Shown here: positions 31,459 to 43,131 of the stretch, in pieces | Layout: each line of letters begins with the position of its first letter | Position numbering within the stretch: position 1 is the first letter of the stretch | Program-made: the position numbers and the translations under genes | From: Microbacterium esteraromaticum | GTDB taxonomy: Bacteria; Actinomycetota; Actinomycetes; Actinomycetales; Microbacteriaceae | Assembly (NCBI RefSeq): GCF_900163815.1 | Contig: NZ_FUKO01000033.1 | Coordinates: forward strand, 158,514-222,513 | Direction of reading: 5' to 3' | Length of the DNA stretch: 64,000 nt | Notes under the pieces: model-generated | The model's input: the letters and a program-made list of their open reading frames with translations, nothing else | Told to the model about the DNA's origin: nothing | Databases searched by the model: none

Positions 31459-32131
31459 ACACCCGCGGTCGCATCGCAGTGACCAGGTGCGAGGTGCGAG
31501 GCACGACGATGAGCTCGGCATCCGGCGCGAGGCGCCGGAAAAGCGTCTCATGGCTGCGCAGCTGATCGAACTGGCCGTTCACGAACCAGAGCGGAATCCG
31601 GATGCGAGCGACGGCTGCCGCCAGATCCAGCGAAGAGAGGCTGCGCAGGGCGATCGCCTGCGCATCGAGTGCGTAGCCGCCCGCCGCGAAGTCATCTCGG
31701 GTCTCCGGCGGGATCGTCGCTGAGAGCACCTGCTCCGCCAGCCAGAGACCGCGGTCGGGCAGGCGGTCGAGCGCTCCTGCGAGGGTGCGGTAGGTCGCGA
31801 GCGCGGCGCCGCGGGGGAGAGCGGTGCAGGATGCCGCGATCAGCGCGGCAACTGGCGGCTTCACCTCGGACCCGGTGTAGTGCAGGCTGAGGAGGCCGCC
31901 CATCGAATGGCCGACGAGGATCACCGGGCCGTGCCGCGCAGCATCCCGCACTGCGGTGTCGATCGTGCGCATCGCGTCTTCCAGGGTGAACGGCTCGGCC
32001 ATTCGCGTGCCGTGACCGGGCAGGTCGACGGCGGTCACCGGGATGTCATGCTGCGCCAGCCACTCCACCTGCGCGCGCCACATGGTGGCGGAGGTGCGGA
32101 TGCCGTGCACGAGGACGACCTGAGGGTTCAC
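31409..32131 (-). CDS. Alpha/beta hydrolase
   Basis: A 240-residue protein from GTG 32131 with GGAGGG upstream. It has VLVHGIRTSATMW near the N terminus (oxyanion loop), the nucleophile elbow GHSMGG (about 91-96), an acid in VNGQFDQL and a C-terminal His in RTSHLVT. The triad is complete. The substrate is unknown; this compact type includes esterases and haloperoxidase-like enzymes. Confidence 0.85.
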   Translation of the reverse strand: MNPQVVLVHGIRTSATMWRAQVEWLAQHDIPVTAVDLPGHGTRMAEPFTLEDAMRTIDTAVRDAARHGPVILVGHSMGGLLSLHYTGSEVKPPVAALIAASCTALPRGAALATYRTLAGALDRLPDRGLWLAEQVLSATIPPETRDDFAAGGYALDAQAIALRSLSSLDLAAAVARIRIPLWFVNGQFDQLRSHETLFRRLAPDAELIVVPRTSHLVTAMRPRVFNAVLQLALAVVRQRS

Positions 32132-32146
32132 CCCTCCAGCATAGAA

Positions 32147-32183
32147 AGAGCGGGGCCGGTGGACGAACCACCGACCCCGCTCT
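32147..32183. terminator. Strong terminator after ABC importer genes
   Basis: A perfect 16-bp stem (AGAGCGGGGCCGGTGG and its complement) has a 5-nt loop. It lies 40 nt past the stop of the substrate-binding protein gene on the minus strand. Confidence 0.85.
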
Positions 32184-32223
32184 CACCAGGACGCTTTGAT
32201 GATCTCAGCGCCCCGGCAGGGGA

Positions 32224-33936
32224 TTACTTCTCCCAGCCGGTGTTCTCGACCGGCTGCACAGCGAAGAGGTCCAGGCCCACGTAGGGCTCGGGGGTCAGGT
32301 TGGCCAGACCCTTCTTCGTGGCGGAGAGGGACGGACCGTTGTACAGCGGGATCAGGCCCCAGTCCTGGAAGATCTCTACCTCGAGCTTCATCGCGGCTTC
32401 GGTCTGCTTGACCGGGTCGCTGATCGATTCGACCTCGTCCTTGATACGCTTGTCCATCTCCGGCGTCTGGACGCCGGAGAGGTTCAGGCCCATGTCCTGG
32501 CAGTACAGCTGGCAGAACCAGGCCGCACCGAAGGGATCGGAGGACGTGAAGCGCAGGCTCGCGATATCCCAGTTCTTGGTGGTGTAGTCCTCGGCGAACT
32601 TGTTCGACGGCCGCACATCGATCTTCACGTCGATGCCGACGGCCTTCTCCGAGGCCTGCAGCGACTGCGCAAGCGCCTTCTGGGTCGGGTCGTCGCTGAA
32701 GATCGGGTACGTCACCGAGAGCTTCTCGCCGTCCTTCTCGCGAATGCCATCGGCGCCTTCGGTCCAGCCAGCCTCATCGAGCAGCTTCTTGGCCGCGTCG
32801 GCGTCGTACTTGAACCCGGCCTTCTCAAGCGAGTTGCTGTAGCCGGGCTGGAACGAGAACAGAGTCAGCGAGCCCGCTGGCTCCTCCTCGTAGTCCAGGC
32901 CGTTCCACGCGATCTTCTTCTGCTGATCGATGTCGACCGCCATGAAGAATGCCTGGCGGACCTTGACGTCCTCGAACTGCGGCTTCGTCGCGTCGACCTC
33001 GAGCAGCGTGTTCGCGGTCTGCTGGGCGCGGTGGATCGTGATGTCCTTCATGTCCGCGACCTGCGCCAGGCGGTCCTTCGTGCCGACGCCGACCTGATCG
33101 ATCTCGCCGTTCTTGAAGGCGTTGATCGAGGCCTGTGCGTCCATGCCCTGGAAGGTGACCTTGTCGAGCATGGGCTTGTCGCCCCACCACTTGTCGTTCG
33201 GCTTGAAGGAGATGAAGTCCTTGTTGGCGTCGAACTCGTCGACAGTGTAGGGACCGGCGCCCCACTCGGGGTGAGGGTTGTCGATCATCGCCTTGTTGAA
33301 GGTGTCCGGATCGGCGAGAGCCGGGTGGATGACGCCCGTGAGGAACGGCATCTGCGGCCAGGCGAACTCGCCCTTGAAGGTGACGATGGCGGTCTTGGGA
33401 GTGTCGCCCTGCTTGACCGACTCGATCTCCTTGTATCCGTCGGTCGCGTTCGGGACGAAGCCCTCGTCGGTCGAGCGGTTGGCCTTCCACGTGGCGTCGA
33501 TGGCGGTCCAGTCCATCGGCGTGCCGTCGTTCCAGGTGGCTTCCTTCGTGAAGGTGAAGGTGATCTGAGTCTTGCCGTCGACCGTGTCGGTCTCCCACTT
33601 GTCGAGGTAGGCATCGTGCTTGTAGGGGGTGCCATCCGGCTTCATCAGCAGGATCTGCGGCATGTACCAGGCAGCGAGTCGCGCCGAGTCAGCGCTGGTG
33701 TCTGCGTTGAACGAGTTCATCTGCTCGGGAATCTCGTTGATCCCGAAGTTGGCGACGCCGCCTTCCTTCAGGTTCTCCCGCGGCTGGGGGTTGTAGTCCG
33801 CGGCCTTGGTCTCGGTGGGCTTCTTGTCGCCACCGTTGTCGCCACCGTTGTCACCGGTGTTGGAGGCGCACCCGCCAAGGACGAGTGCGAGGGTCCCGCT
33901 GATCGCGAGGGCCCCCATCAGCTTCTGCTGCTTCAT
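32224..33936 (-). CDS. Solute-binding lipoprotein, family 5 (peptide-type ABC importer)
   Basis: A 570-residue secreted lipoprotein. The signal peptide ends in LVLGGC (lipobox, Cys23), then comes an Asn/Gly/Asp-rich linker and a family-5 binding domain (WNDGTPMDWTAIDATWKAN, then WGAGPYTVDEF, then AQSLQASEKAVGIDV). Family 5 proteins deliver oligopeptides, nickel or glycosides to Dpp/Opp-type importers. It is the last of a four-gene set (permeases, ATPase, then this gene) but has a 157-nt upstream gap and probably its own promoter for higher expression. Confidence 0.93.
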   Translation of the reverse strand: MKQQKLMGALAISGTLALVLGGCASNTGDNGGDNGGDKKPTETKAADYNPQPRENLKEGGVANFGINEIPEQMNSFNADTSADSARLAAWYMPQILLMKPDGTPYKHDAYLDKWETDTVDGKTQITFTFTKEATWNDGTPMDWTAIDATWKANRSTDEGFVPNATDGYKEIESVKQGDTPKTAIVTFKGEFAWPQMPFLTGVIHPALADPDTFNKAMIDNPHPEWGAGPYTVDEFDANKDFISFKPNDKWWGDKPMLDKVTFQGMDAQASINAFKNGEIDQVGVGTKDRLAQVADMKDITIHRAQQTANTLLEVDATKPQFEDVKVRQAFFMAVDIDQQKKIAWNGLDYEEEPAGSLTLFSFQPGYSNSLEKAGFKYDADAAKKLLDEAGWTEGADGIREKDGEKLSVTYPIFSDDPTQKALAQSLQASEKAVGIDVKIDVRPSNKFAEDYTTKNWDIASLRFTSSDPFGAAWFCQLYCQDMGLNLSGVQTPEMDKRIKDEVESISDPVKQTEAAMKLEVEIFQDWGLIPLYNGPSLSATKKGLANLTPEPYVGLDLFAVQPVENTGWEK

Positions 33937-34093
33937 GGTGCTCCTTTCGCCTTTCGGCGTGTCATAAGGGGAGGATAGTTCGCATGACCGGGCATGCGCC
34001 GGTCACACGAGTGAATCTCGGCTAACTGTTATCGGACGGTGACAGAGCGTTATTCGACAGTGACCGAAGCGACGATCGTCGCCGAATCTGTGA

Positions 34094-36022
34094 TCAGATC
34101 GTTGCCGGTTTCGTCGACATCGTCTCCGGATCGAAGACGACACGCGTGCGGGTGCGCTCGATGTCGGGATCAGGAACCGGGATGGCCGACAGCAGGGCCT
34201 GTGTGTACGGGTGCTGCGGGTTGTCGAACACCTCATCGACCGTGCCGTGCTCCACGAACTCGCCCAGGTACATCACGGCGACGCGGTCGGCGATGTGACG
34301 GATCACTGAGAGATCATGCGCGACGAACAGGTACGACAAGCCGAGCTTGGCCTTCAGCTCGTCGAGCAGATTGATCACGCCGGCCTGGATCGAGACATCC
34401 AGCGCCGAGACGGGCTCATCCAGAACCACGATCTTCGGGTTCGTCGACAGCGCACGCGCGATGCCGATGCGTTGGCGCTGGCCACCGGAGAAGGCGCCAG
34501 GGAACCGGTCGCGGTGGGCGGGGTTGAGGCCCACGAGGTCCATCAGCTCCTGTACGCGCCGCTGCACCTCTTTCTTCGGGGTGCCGATGGCGAACAGCGG
34601 CTCCGAGATGATGTCGGCCACCGTCATGCGCGGGTCGAGTGCGCCCATCGGATCCTGGAACACGATCTGAATGTCGCGGCGAAGCTCGCGCTCGAGCTTG
34701 CGGTCGCGGAGACCGTTGATGCTGGTGCCGGCGATGATGATGTCGCCGTGCTCCTGCTTCTCGAAATCCATGATCTGCAGCAGAGTCGTCGTCTTGCCTG
34801 AGCCCGACTCGCCGACGATCGCCATCGTCTCGCCTTCGCGGACGTCGAAGCTGATGCCCTTGACAGCGTGCACTTCGCCGACCTTGCGCTTGAAGAACGC
34901 GCCCTTGAGCAGTGGGAAGGTCTTCACCATGTTGCGCACTTCGAGCGTCACCGGACGCTTCTCGCGCGGCACGCTGGAGAACTGGCTCTCCTGGATCTTC
35001 TCGACCGGGTAGACGGGCAACCCGCCGATGCGCCCCGCATCGTCGATCTCATCGGCACGGATGCAGGCCGCGAGGTGCGATTCGCCGCCACCCGTTGCCA
35101 CTTCCACCAGATCCGGCTCGCGCTGCACGCACGCGGCGATCGCAATAGGGCAGCGCGGAGCGAACGGACATGCGTCGGGGAGATCGATCAGCAGCGGCGG
35201 GTTGCCCTTGATCGGGATCAGCGGCTCCTTATCGACCTTGTCGACCCGCGGGATGGCGCCGAGCAGACCGATCGAGTACGGCATCCGCGTCTTGTGGAAG
35301 AGCTCATGCGCGGGGGCGTGCTCGACGGGCTTGCCTGCATACATCACCATCACGTCATCAGCGGTACGCGCGACCACACCCATGTCGTGGGTGATCATGA
35401 TCACCGCGGCGCCGGATTCATCCTGCGCCTTTTCGATGAGATCGAGGATCTGCGCCTGGATGGTCACATCGAGAGCCGTGGTGGGCTCATCGCAGATGAT
35501 CAGCCGAGGGTTGTTCGCCATGGCGATCGCGATGACGACGCGCTGGCGCATTCCACCCGAGTACTCGTGCGGGAACGACTTCATCCGCTTCTCGGGATCG
35601 CTGATGCCGACCAGGGTGAGCAGCTCCAGCGACCGATCCCACGCTTCCTGCTTCGACAGTCCGCGGTGAGCAGTCAGAGCCTCGACCAGCTGGTCGCCGA
35701 TCGTGAAGACGGGGGTGAGCGAGGTGAGCGGGTCCTGGAAGATCATCGCCATGCCGTTGCCGCGGATCATGGACATCTGCTTGTCGGACTTGCCGAGCAG
35801 CTCCTGGCCCTCGAACTGAATCGACCCGGTGACCCGGGCGTTCTCGTCGAGCAGGCCCATGATCGCCAGCGACGTGACCGACTTGCCGGAGCCGGACTCT
35901 CCGACGATGCCGAGAGTCTGGCCGGCTTCGACGTCGAAGGAGACTCCGCGGACAGCGTCGACGCGGCCGGCTTCCGAAGCGAAGCTGACCTTGAGGTCAC
36001 GGACTGAAAGTACGGTGCTCAT
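34094..36022 (-). CDS. Fused dual ABC ATPase of peptide-type importer
   Basis: A 642-residue protein made of two ABC domains, equivalent to DppD plus DppF. Domain 1 has Walker A GESGSGKS near 40 and signature YSGGMRQR near 155. Domain 2 has Walker A GESGSGKT near 405 and signature FSGGQRQR. The oligopeptide C-terminal element (CPFAPRCPIAIAAC) ends domain 1; its cysteines may bind an Fe-S cluster as in OppD/DppD. The start overlaps the permease stop by 4 nt. Together with the two permeases it forms the membrane importer. Confidence 0.95.
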   Translation of the reverse strand: MSTVLSVRDLKVSFASEAGRVDAVRGVSFDVEAGQTLGIVGESGSGKSVTSLAIMGLLDENARVTGSIQFEGQELLGKSDKQMSMIRGNGMAMIFQDPLTSLTPVFTIGDQLVEALTAHRGLSKQEAWDRSLELLTLVGISDPEKRMKSFPHEYSGGMRQRVVIAIAMANNPRLIICDEPTTALDVTIQAQILDLIEKAQDESGAAVIMITHDMGVVARTADDVMVMYAGKPVEHAPAHELFHKTRMPYSIGLLGAIPRVDKVDKEPLIPIKGNPPLLIDLPDACPFAPRCPIAIAACVQREPDLVEVATGGGESHLAACIRADEIDDAGRIGGLPVYPVEKIQESQFSSVPREKRPVTLEVRNMVKTFPLLKGAFFKRKVGEVHAVKGISFDVREGETMAIVGESGSGKTTTLLQIMDFEKQEHGDIIIAGTSINGLRDRKLERELRRDIQIVFQDPMGALDPRMTVADIISEPLFAIGTPKKEVQRRVQELMDLVGLNPAHRDRFPGAFSGGQRQRIGIARALSTNPKIVVLDEPVSALDVSIQAGVINLLDELKAKLGLSYLFVAHDLSVIRHIADRVAVMYLGEFVEHGTVDEVFDNPQHPYTQALLSAIPVPDPDIERTRTRVVFDPETMSTKPATI

Positions 36023-36951
36023 GCACGGCCTCCCGCGGCAGAAGTGGGATCGAGTGCGTCACGCAGGCCATCGGCGACGAGTGCCATCGACACGGTCAAC
36101 AGGGTGAGCGCGAGCGCGGGGAAATAGAACAGCCAGGGAGCGCTGGTTATGCTGCTCGCGCCCTCACCGATCAGCGAGCCGAGGGACACATCGGGGATCT
36201 TCACGCCGAAGCCGATGAACGACAGCCCGGTCTCGGTCATCACCGCGCCGACGACGCCGAGGGTGAAGTTGATCACGAGCAGCGAGCCGATGTTCGGCAG
36301 CAGGTGGCGCAGCACGATTCGCATGCCGGGGACACCCATATAGCGTGCGGCATCGATGTACTCGCGTTCGCGCAGCGACAGCGCCATCGTCCAGATCACC
36401 CGGGCGGGGAAGAACCACCCGACGAAGATCAGCGCGAGCGAGATCACTCGCCAATCACCACCGGCGTTGTTCGAGACCAGCGCGAGGATGAGGAAGGTCG
36501 GCACCACCATGAGGAAGTGGATGATCAGCAGCGTTGTGCGTTCGACCATGCCGCCGAAGTACGCGGCAGCCGTGCCGACGAGAGCGGAGATGATGGTGAC
36601 GCCGACCGAGACGGTGACGGCGATCATCAGCGAGCGCTGCAGGCCGACAGCGGTCTGGATGAAGGTGTCCTGGCCGGAGGCGTTCGTGCCGAACCAATGC
36701 TCGGACGAGGGCCCCGTGGCGAGATTCAGGAAGTCCATTTCGGCGACGCCGACCGGCCAGAACAGCGGTATCAACACGGAGAACAGGACCAGCAGGATGA
36801 AGACGAAGATGCCGGCGACGGCTGGCTTGTTGCGCAGGAAGCGGCGGGTGTACAGCGTCCACTTCGAGAGGTGCTTCGCCGGGATGCGCTCCGCAGTCGT
36901 GTCGGGGCCCACGGGGGGCTGCACGTCGGGGTCGACCATTTCGATGCTCAT
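36019..36951 (-). CDS. Peptide-type ABC permease (DppC-like)
   Basis: A 310-residue membrane protein with a cytosolic N terminus, a first transmembrane helix near 38-60 (AVAGIFVFILLVLFSVLIP), an OppC_N-like extracellular loop (WFGTNASGQD) and five further helices. The EAA loop lies in REREYIDAARYMGVPGMRIVLRHLLPN. It pairs with the DppB-like permease encoded 2 nt upstream. Confidence 0.94.
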   Translation of the reverse strand: MSIEMVDPDVQPPVGPDTTAERIPAKHLSKWTLYTRRFLRNKPAVAGIFVFILLVLFSVLIPLFWPVGVAEMDFLNLATGPSSEHWFGTNASGQDTFIQTAVGLQRSLMIAVTVSVGVTIISALVGTAAAYFGGMVERTTLLIIHFLMVVPTFLILALVSNNAGGDWRVISLALIFVGWFFPARVIWTMALSLREREYIDAARYMGVPGMRIVLRHLLPNIGSLLVINFTLGVVGAVMTETGLSFIGFGVKIPDVSLGSLIGEGASSITSAPWLFYFPALALTLLTVSMALVADGLRDALDPTSAAGGRA

Positions 36952-36953
36952 TA

Positions 36954-37937
36954 TCAGCTCACCCTCACTCGCGGGTCGAGGACCACGACGGCGATGTCAG
37001 CGAGCAGGGCGCCGATGGCGGTCAGCAGCGCGCCGAATGCCGCGACGGCGACCACACCGTGAACGTCGTTTCCGTTGATGGTGGTCAGGAAGTAGCGACC
37101 GATGCCCTGCCACGCGAAGATCGTCTCGGTCAGGATCGCGCCGGTGAAGATCGCCGGGATCGTGAAGGCGACCTGGGTCGCCACGGGGATCAGCGAGGTG
37201 CGCAGCGCGTGGCGGCGGATGGCCTGCGGCTTGGTGAGCCCCTTTGCACGGGCGGTGCGCACGTAGTCGGCGCCGATGTTGTCGAGCAGCAGCGATCGCT
37301 GCAGGAAGTGCGTGCCGGCGTACCCGGTGACGACCAGAGCGATCGTCGGCAGCACCAGGTGCTGCAGCGCATCTATCAGCACAGGGAAGAAACCGGTCAC
37401 ACCCTCGCTCGAGGAGCCGGTGACGTAGAAGACCCTGGTGCCGACCCAGTTGTTGAAGTTGATCGCGAGGATGACGACGGCCAAGGCGGCGACGATGATG
37501 TTGATGTTCATCGTGATGATCGAGACGGCCTGCCAGATCCGGTCGCCCAGTTTGTACTGGCGGGAGGCCGTGTAGACGCCGATCCAGATGCCGACCACGG
37601 TCATGATGATCGTCGCCCCGAGGACGAGCTCGGCGCTGACCCACATCCGGTAGGAGATCTCGTTGTTCACCGAGCCGCCAGTGGGGCTGACTCCCCAGTC
37701 CCAGCGCAGGAGGATGCCGGTGAACCAGTTCCACCACCGCTCGAGGAGCGGCATGTTCTCACTTAGGTTTCGTGGCCCGAGAAGGCCTTCGATCTGCTCT
37801 GGACTGAGTGGGGGCCTTCGGCCGACGTAGTTGCTGCGCGGATCGAGGAAGGCCCAGGCCAGGAAGTATGTGGCATTGGTCGCGACCACGATCATGAGCA
37901 GCCAGCCGAGTGTCCGGCGCACGAGATACTTGATCAA
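36954..37937 (-). CDS. Peptide-type ABC permease (DppB-like)
   Basis: A 327-residue membrane protein with six predicted helices. The N-terminal MIKYLVRRTLGWLLMIVVAT is typical of DppB/OppB, and the EAA loop appears in DYVRTARAKGLTKPQAIRRHALR. It is the first gene of the importer operon. The 259-nt region to lepA must contain the divergent promoters for both. Confidence 0.93.
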   Translation of the reverse strand: MIKYLVRRTLGWLLMIVVATNATYFLAWAFLDPRSNYVGRRPPLSPEQIEGLLGPRNLSENMPLLERWWNWFTGILLRWDWGVSPTGGSVNNEISYRMWVSAELVLGATIIMTVVGIWIGVYTASRQYKLGDRIWQAVSIITMNINIIVAALAVVILAINFNNWVGTRVFYVTGSSSEGVTGFFPVLIDALQHLVLPTIALVVTGYAGTHFLQRSLLLDNIGADYVRTARAKGLTKPQAIRRHALRTSLIPVATQVAFTIPAIFTGAILTETIFAWQGIGRYFLTTINGNDVHGVVAVAAFGALLTAIGALLADIAVVVLDPRVRVS

Positions 37938-38196
37938 GGTGATGATTCTTTCTCTTTTACAGCCATGCGCGGGATCTTCCGACGCAACGCTGGGTCGGGA
38001 AGCAATTCAAGCATCATCCCGTCGATAACGCACACCGGCCGCGCTGGCGACTGTGACGGAGTGTTGTTGGCGATGGGATTCGGTCTCACAACCGCCAGGG
38101 CAACTTCGGGAGACTATCACCGGCGAAGTGGAATGGGGGATTAGGGTCGCCTGAACGTAGACTCTTAGGAACCCCTTCGGACGCATCAAGGACCAT

Positions 38197-40047
<1,851 letters not shown>

Positions 40048-40110
40048 GCGCCGGCGTTGGGCGGCGGGTCACAAGGCTCCGTCCAGCTTCGGCTGAGTAG
40101 GCTGGAAAAC

Positions 40111-40761
40111 ATGCGTCGCGGGACATTCCGAGAAGGCACGGTCGACTATGCCGCGGTCGGGGCGACCCATGCTCCCGACCTCATGCAGTACCCGCCGGAG
40201 CACAGCATCCCGGCCGAGGATTCCTGGCGCATCGGCAGCGGTGAGGATCGCTTCCGCCGCGCCGGTGAGGCGCTGCTGTCGTGGACGGCGCAGCGCGCCG
40301 CAGGGCTCGAGCTGAAAGACGTGCGTCCCGATGCGGGAACGGCCTACACCGGGGTCAGCTTTGATGCCGAAGGTGCTCCGATCGCGCCGAACCGCAACCA
40401 GGTCGAGCAGCGCTTCGACGCCGAGGGCACGCCGTTCGTCGCACCCGGGATGACTCTCACCCTGCGCGGCAGGGTCAAGGGCATGCGCGCCGACGGCGAA
40501 CTGCGCGTGATCTCGGTCACCGAAGAGCGCCGTCGGATCGGATTCGTGCTCGGAACACTCGGCGGATCCGTCGTCAGCGGAGAAGAGTCGTTCGACATCG
40601 AGTGGCGTGAGGACACCGACCAGGTCTGGTTCACCGTCCGTGCGTTCGACGCGCCGGTGTCGCTGCTGTATCGGCTGCCGGGGATGGTGCGCCGCCGCCG
40701 CCGCGAGCTGTTCGCGCTGTACCTGCGAGCGATCTCGCCGCTGTATGCGACACCCGTCTGA
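40111..40761 (+). CDS. DUF1990-family protein
   Basis: A 216-residue protein from ATG 40111. FREGTVDYAAVGATH near the start, then SWRIGSGEDRFRRAGEALLSWTAQRAAGLEL, fit the DUF1990 pattern common in actinobacteria; the function is unknown. The stop overlaps the hemW start by one base (TGATG), so translation is coupled. Confidence 0.8.
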   Translation: MRRGTFREGTVDYAAVGATHAPDLMQYPPEHSIPAEDSWRIGSGEDRFRRAGEALLSWTAQRAAGLELKDVRPDAGTAYTGVSFDAEGAPIAPNRNQVEQRFDAEGTPFVAPGMTLTLRGRVKGMRADGELRVISVTEERRRIGFVLGTLGGSVVSGEESFDIEWREDTDQVWFTVRAFDAPVSLLYRLPGMVRRRRRELFALYLRAISPLYATPV

Positions 40762-41999
40762 TGGGCGGTCCCCTTCCACTGGGAGACCCGGCGCCCGCCG
40801 ACGGCAGATTGCCGGTCGAGCTGCGCGTCGATGAGTCCCTGCCGTTCTCGGCCTACCTGCATGTGCCGTTCTGTCGAGTGCGCTGCGGGTACTGCGATTT
40901 CAACACCTACACGTCGACGGAGCTCCGCGGAGCGAAGCAGGACGAGTACGCAGACACGCTGATCCGTGAGATCGCACTGGCCCGCGATGTGCTTGCCGAA
41001 GCGGGTCCGCTGCGCCCCCTCGAGACGGTCTTCTTCGGTGGCGGCACGCCGACGCTGCTGCCGGCCGGCGACCTCGGACGGATGCTGGCAGCCGTCGTCG
41101 ACGCCTTCGGCATCCGCGACGGCGCCGAGGTGACGGTGGAAGCGAATCCCGACACGGTCACCCCCGAAGTGGTGCGCACGCTGGTGGATGCCGGCGTGAA
41201 CAGGCTTTCGATCGGGATGCAGTCCGCCGTGCCGCATGTGCTGGCAGCACTTGATCGCACCCACCGACCCGAGAACGTGAGCACGGCAGTGCGCGCGGCG
41301 AGAGATGCCGGACTCGACGTCAGCGTCGATCTGATCTATGGTGCGCCGGGCGAGTCGCTCGCCGATTGGGAGACCTCGCTCGACGTCGCCCTCGCGCTCG
41401 AGCCCGACCACATCTCCGCCTACGCGCTCATCATCGAAGACGGCACGAAGCTGGCGAGGCAGATCCGCCGCGGCGAGGTGCCGGCGCCTGACGACGACCT
41501 GCAGGCCGACATGTACGAGCTGGCTGATCGGCGGCTCGCGGCGGCCGGCTTCGACTGGTACGAGGTGAGCAACTGGTCGCGCCCCGTGACGGAGTCGGAT
41601 CCGCAGGATCATCGCTCCCTGCACAATCTCGCCTACTGGCGCGGATCAGACTGGTGGGGGTTCGGGCCCGGCGCGCACAGCCATGTGGCAGGTCTGCGCT
41701 GGTGGAACGTCAAGCATCCTGCGGCTTACGCACAGCGACTGAGCGCGGGGGAGTCGCCGGCTGCGGGCCGCGAGCAGCCGGATGCCGAGGCGCGGACGCT
41801 GGAGCGGGTGCTGCTGCAGAGCCGCCTCGCCGAGGGGCTGCCCATCGCCGATATCGCTGCGGGGAGGCGCGAACGCGTCGCCGAACTCATCTCGGACGGG
41901 CTGGTGGATGCAGCATCCGCTCTGCGCGACAAGCGCGTGCGTCTGACGCTGCGCGGACGGCTCCTCGCCGACGCCGTCGTGCGGGCACTCACAGACTGA
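40761..41999 (+). CDS. hemW: HemW (radical SAM, heme chaperone)
   Basis: A 412-residue protein. The radical-SAM cluster motif is CRVRCGYCDFN (CxxxCxxC), followed by VFFGGGTPTLL and the HemN-like C-terminal domain. HemW binds heme and inserts it into respiratory proteins; older annotations call it a coproporphyrinogen oxidase. The position before hrcA-dnaJ is the usual one. Confidence 0.95.
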   Translation: MGGPLPLGDPAPADGRLPVELRVDESLPFSAYLHVPFCRVRCGYCDFNTYTSTELRGAKQDEYADTLIREIALARDVLAEAGPLRPLETVFFGGGTPTLLPAGDLGRMLAAVVDAFGIRDGAEVTVEANPDTVTPEVVRTLVDAGVNRLSIGMQSAVPHVLAALDRTHRPENVSTAVRAARDAGLDVSVDLIYGAPGESLADWETSLDVALALEPDHISAYALIIEDGTKLARQIRRGEVPAPDDDLQADMYELADRRLAAAGFDWYEVSNWSRPVTESDPQDHRSLHNLAYWRGSDWWGFGPGAHSHVAGLRWWNVKHPAAYAQRLSAGESPAAGREQPDAEARTLERVLLQSRLAEGLPIADIAAGRRERVAELISDGLVDAASALRDKRVRLTLRGRLLADAVVRALTD

Positions 42000-42006
42000 A
42001 CTAGAA

Positions 42007-42033
42007 TTGGCACTCAAAGCATCAGAGTGCCAG
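42007..42033 (+). promoter_or_regulatory. CIRCE operator (HrcA site)
   Basis: TTGGCACTC, 9 nt, then GAGTGCCAG: the classical CIRCE inverted repeat (consensus TTAGCACTC-N9-GAGTGCTAA) with the outer bases slightly changed. It lies 12 nt before hrcA, with TAGAAT (-10) overlapping its left edge. Confidence 0.95.
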
Positions 42034-42044
42034 CAGGAGGGTTG

Positions 42045-43088
42045 ATGGTCACGGAGCGAGGGCTGCAGGTTCTTCGCGCGATCGTGCAGGACTACGTCGA
42101 AACGCACGAGCCGGTGGGCAGCAAGTCGATCGTCGATCGCCATGCGTTCGGCGTATCCGCAGCGACGATCCGCAACGACATGGCTCAGCTCGAGGACGAA
42201 GACCTCATCGTCGCTCCGCACACCTCCTCCGGCCGGGTGCCCACAGACAAGGGCTATCGTGTCTTCGTCAACCATCTCGCGCAGCTGCGGCCACTCTCGG
42301 GCGGGCAGCGCAGCGCCATCGAATCTTTCCTCACAGACCCCAACGACCTCGACGACCTCATGGCGCGCACGGTGCGCGTACTCACCCAGCTCACCGGCCA
42401 GGTGGCGTTGGCGCAGTACCCGTCTTTCGCGCGGGCGAGCATCACGCATGTCGAGCTCGTGGCACTCGCTCCGAGCCGGATGCTGGTCGTGCTGGTCACC
42501 GACGCGGGCGGCGTGTCGCAGCGCATCGCACCGCTGCCGATCGACCTGGATGACGCCGATGTCGCGGTGCTGCGCGCACGCCTCGCCGCGCTCATCACCG
42601 GGCGCGCGGTGAGCGATGCAACCGAGCGCATCCAATCGCTCAGCACACCGGAGGCCGGTTCGCCGTCAGCGCGCCTGCATCCGGCTCTCGACTCGCTGTC
42701 CATCGTCATCGGCGAAGAGCTCTCCGAGTTCCGGCAGGAACGCCTGGTGATGGCAGGGGCGGCGACCCTCGCGCGCCGCGAGCAGGACTTCCGCGGCAGC
42801 ATCCATCCGCTTCTGGAGGCGATCGAGGAGCAGGTGACGCTGCTTCGGCTGATGAGCGAGATGGTCACCGACGAGCAGGGCCTGGCCACCAGCATCGGCA
42901 CCGAGAACGAGTCGTTCGGGCTGGGCGAGGCATCGATTGTGACAAGCAACTATGCCGCTCCTGGCGGCATGGCCCGCGTGGGGGTCATGGGCCCGACGCG
43001 CATGGACTACCCGAGCAACCTCGCAGCAGCGCGGGCCGTTGCCCGCTACCTGTCGCGGATGCTCGAAGAAGACGAGGCCGCCCGCTGA
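42045..43088 (+). CDS. hrcA: Heat-inducible repressor HrcA
   Basis: A 347-residue protein from ATG 42045 with AGGAGG upstream. The winged-helix N terminus ([32 protein letters not shown]) is followed by the GAF-like and dimerisation parts. It represses its own operon through the CIRCE site and probably the chaperonin genes elsewhere. An HrcA-DnaJ operon is typical of actinobacteria. Confidence 0.96.
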   Translation: MVTERGLQVLRAIVQDYVETHEPVGSKSIVDRHAFGVSAATIRNDMAQLEDEDLIVAPHTSSGRVPTDKGYRVFVNHLAQLRPLSGGQRSAIESFLTDPNDLDDLMARTVRVLTQLTGQVALAQYPSFARASITHVELVALAPSRMLVVLVTDAGGVSQRIAPLPIDLDDADVAVLRARLAALITGRAVSDATERIQSLSTPEAGSPSARLHPALDSLSIVIGEELSEFRQERLVMAGAATLARREQDFRGSIHPLLEAIEEQVTLLRLMSEMVTDEQGLATSIGTENESFGLGEASIVTSNYAAPGGMARVGVMGPTRMDYPSNLAAARAVARYLSRMLEEDEAAR

Positions 43089-43131
43089 CGCGGACGGCTG
43101 CAGATTTGCACGCACACGCAGAAAGGTGATC

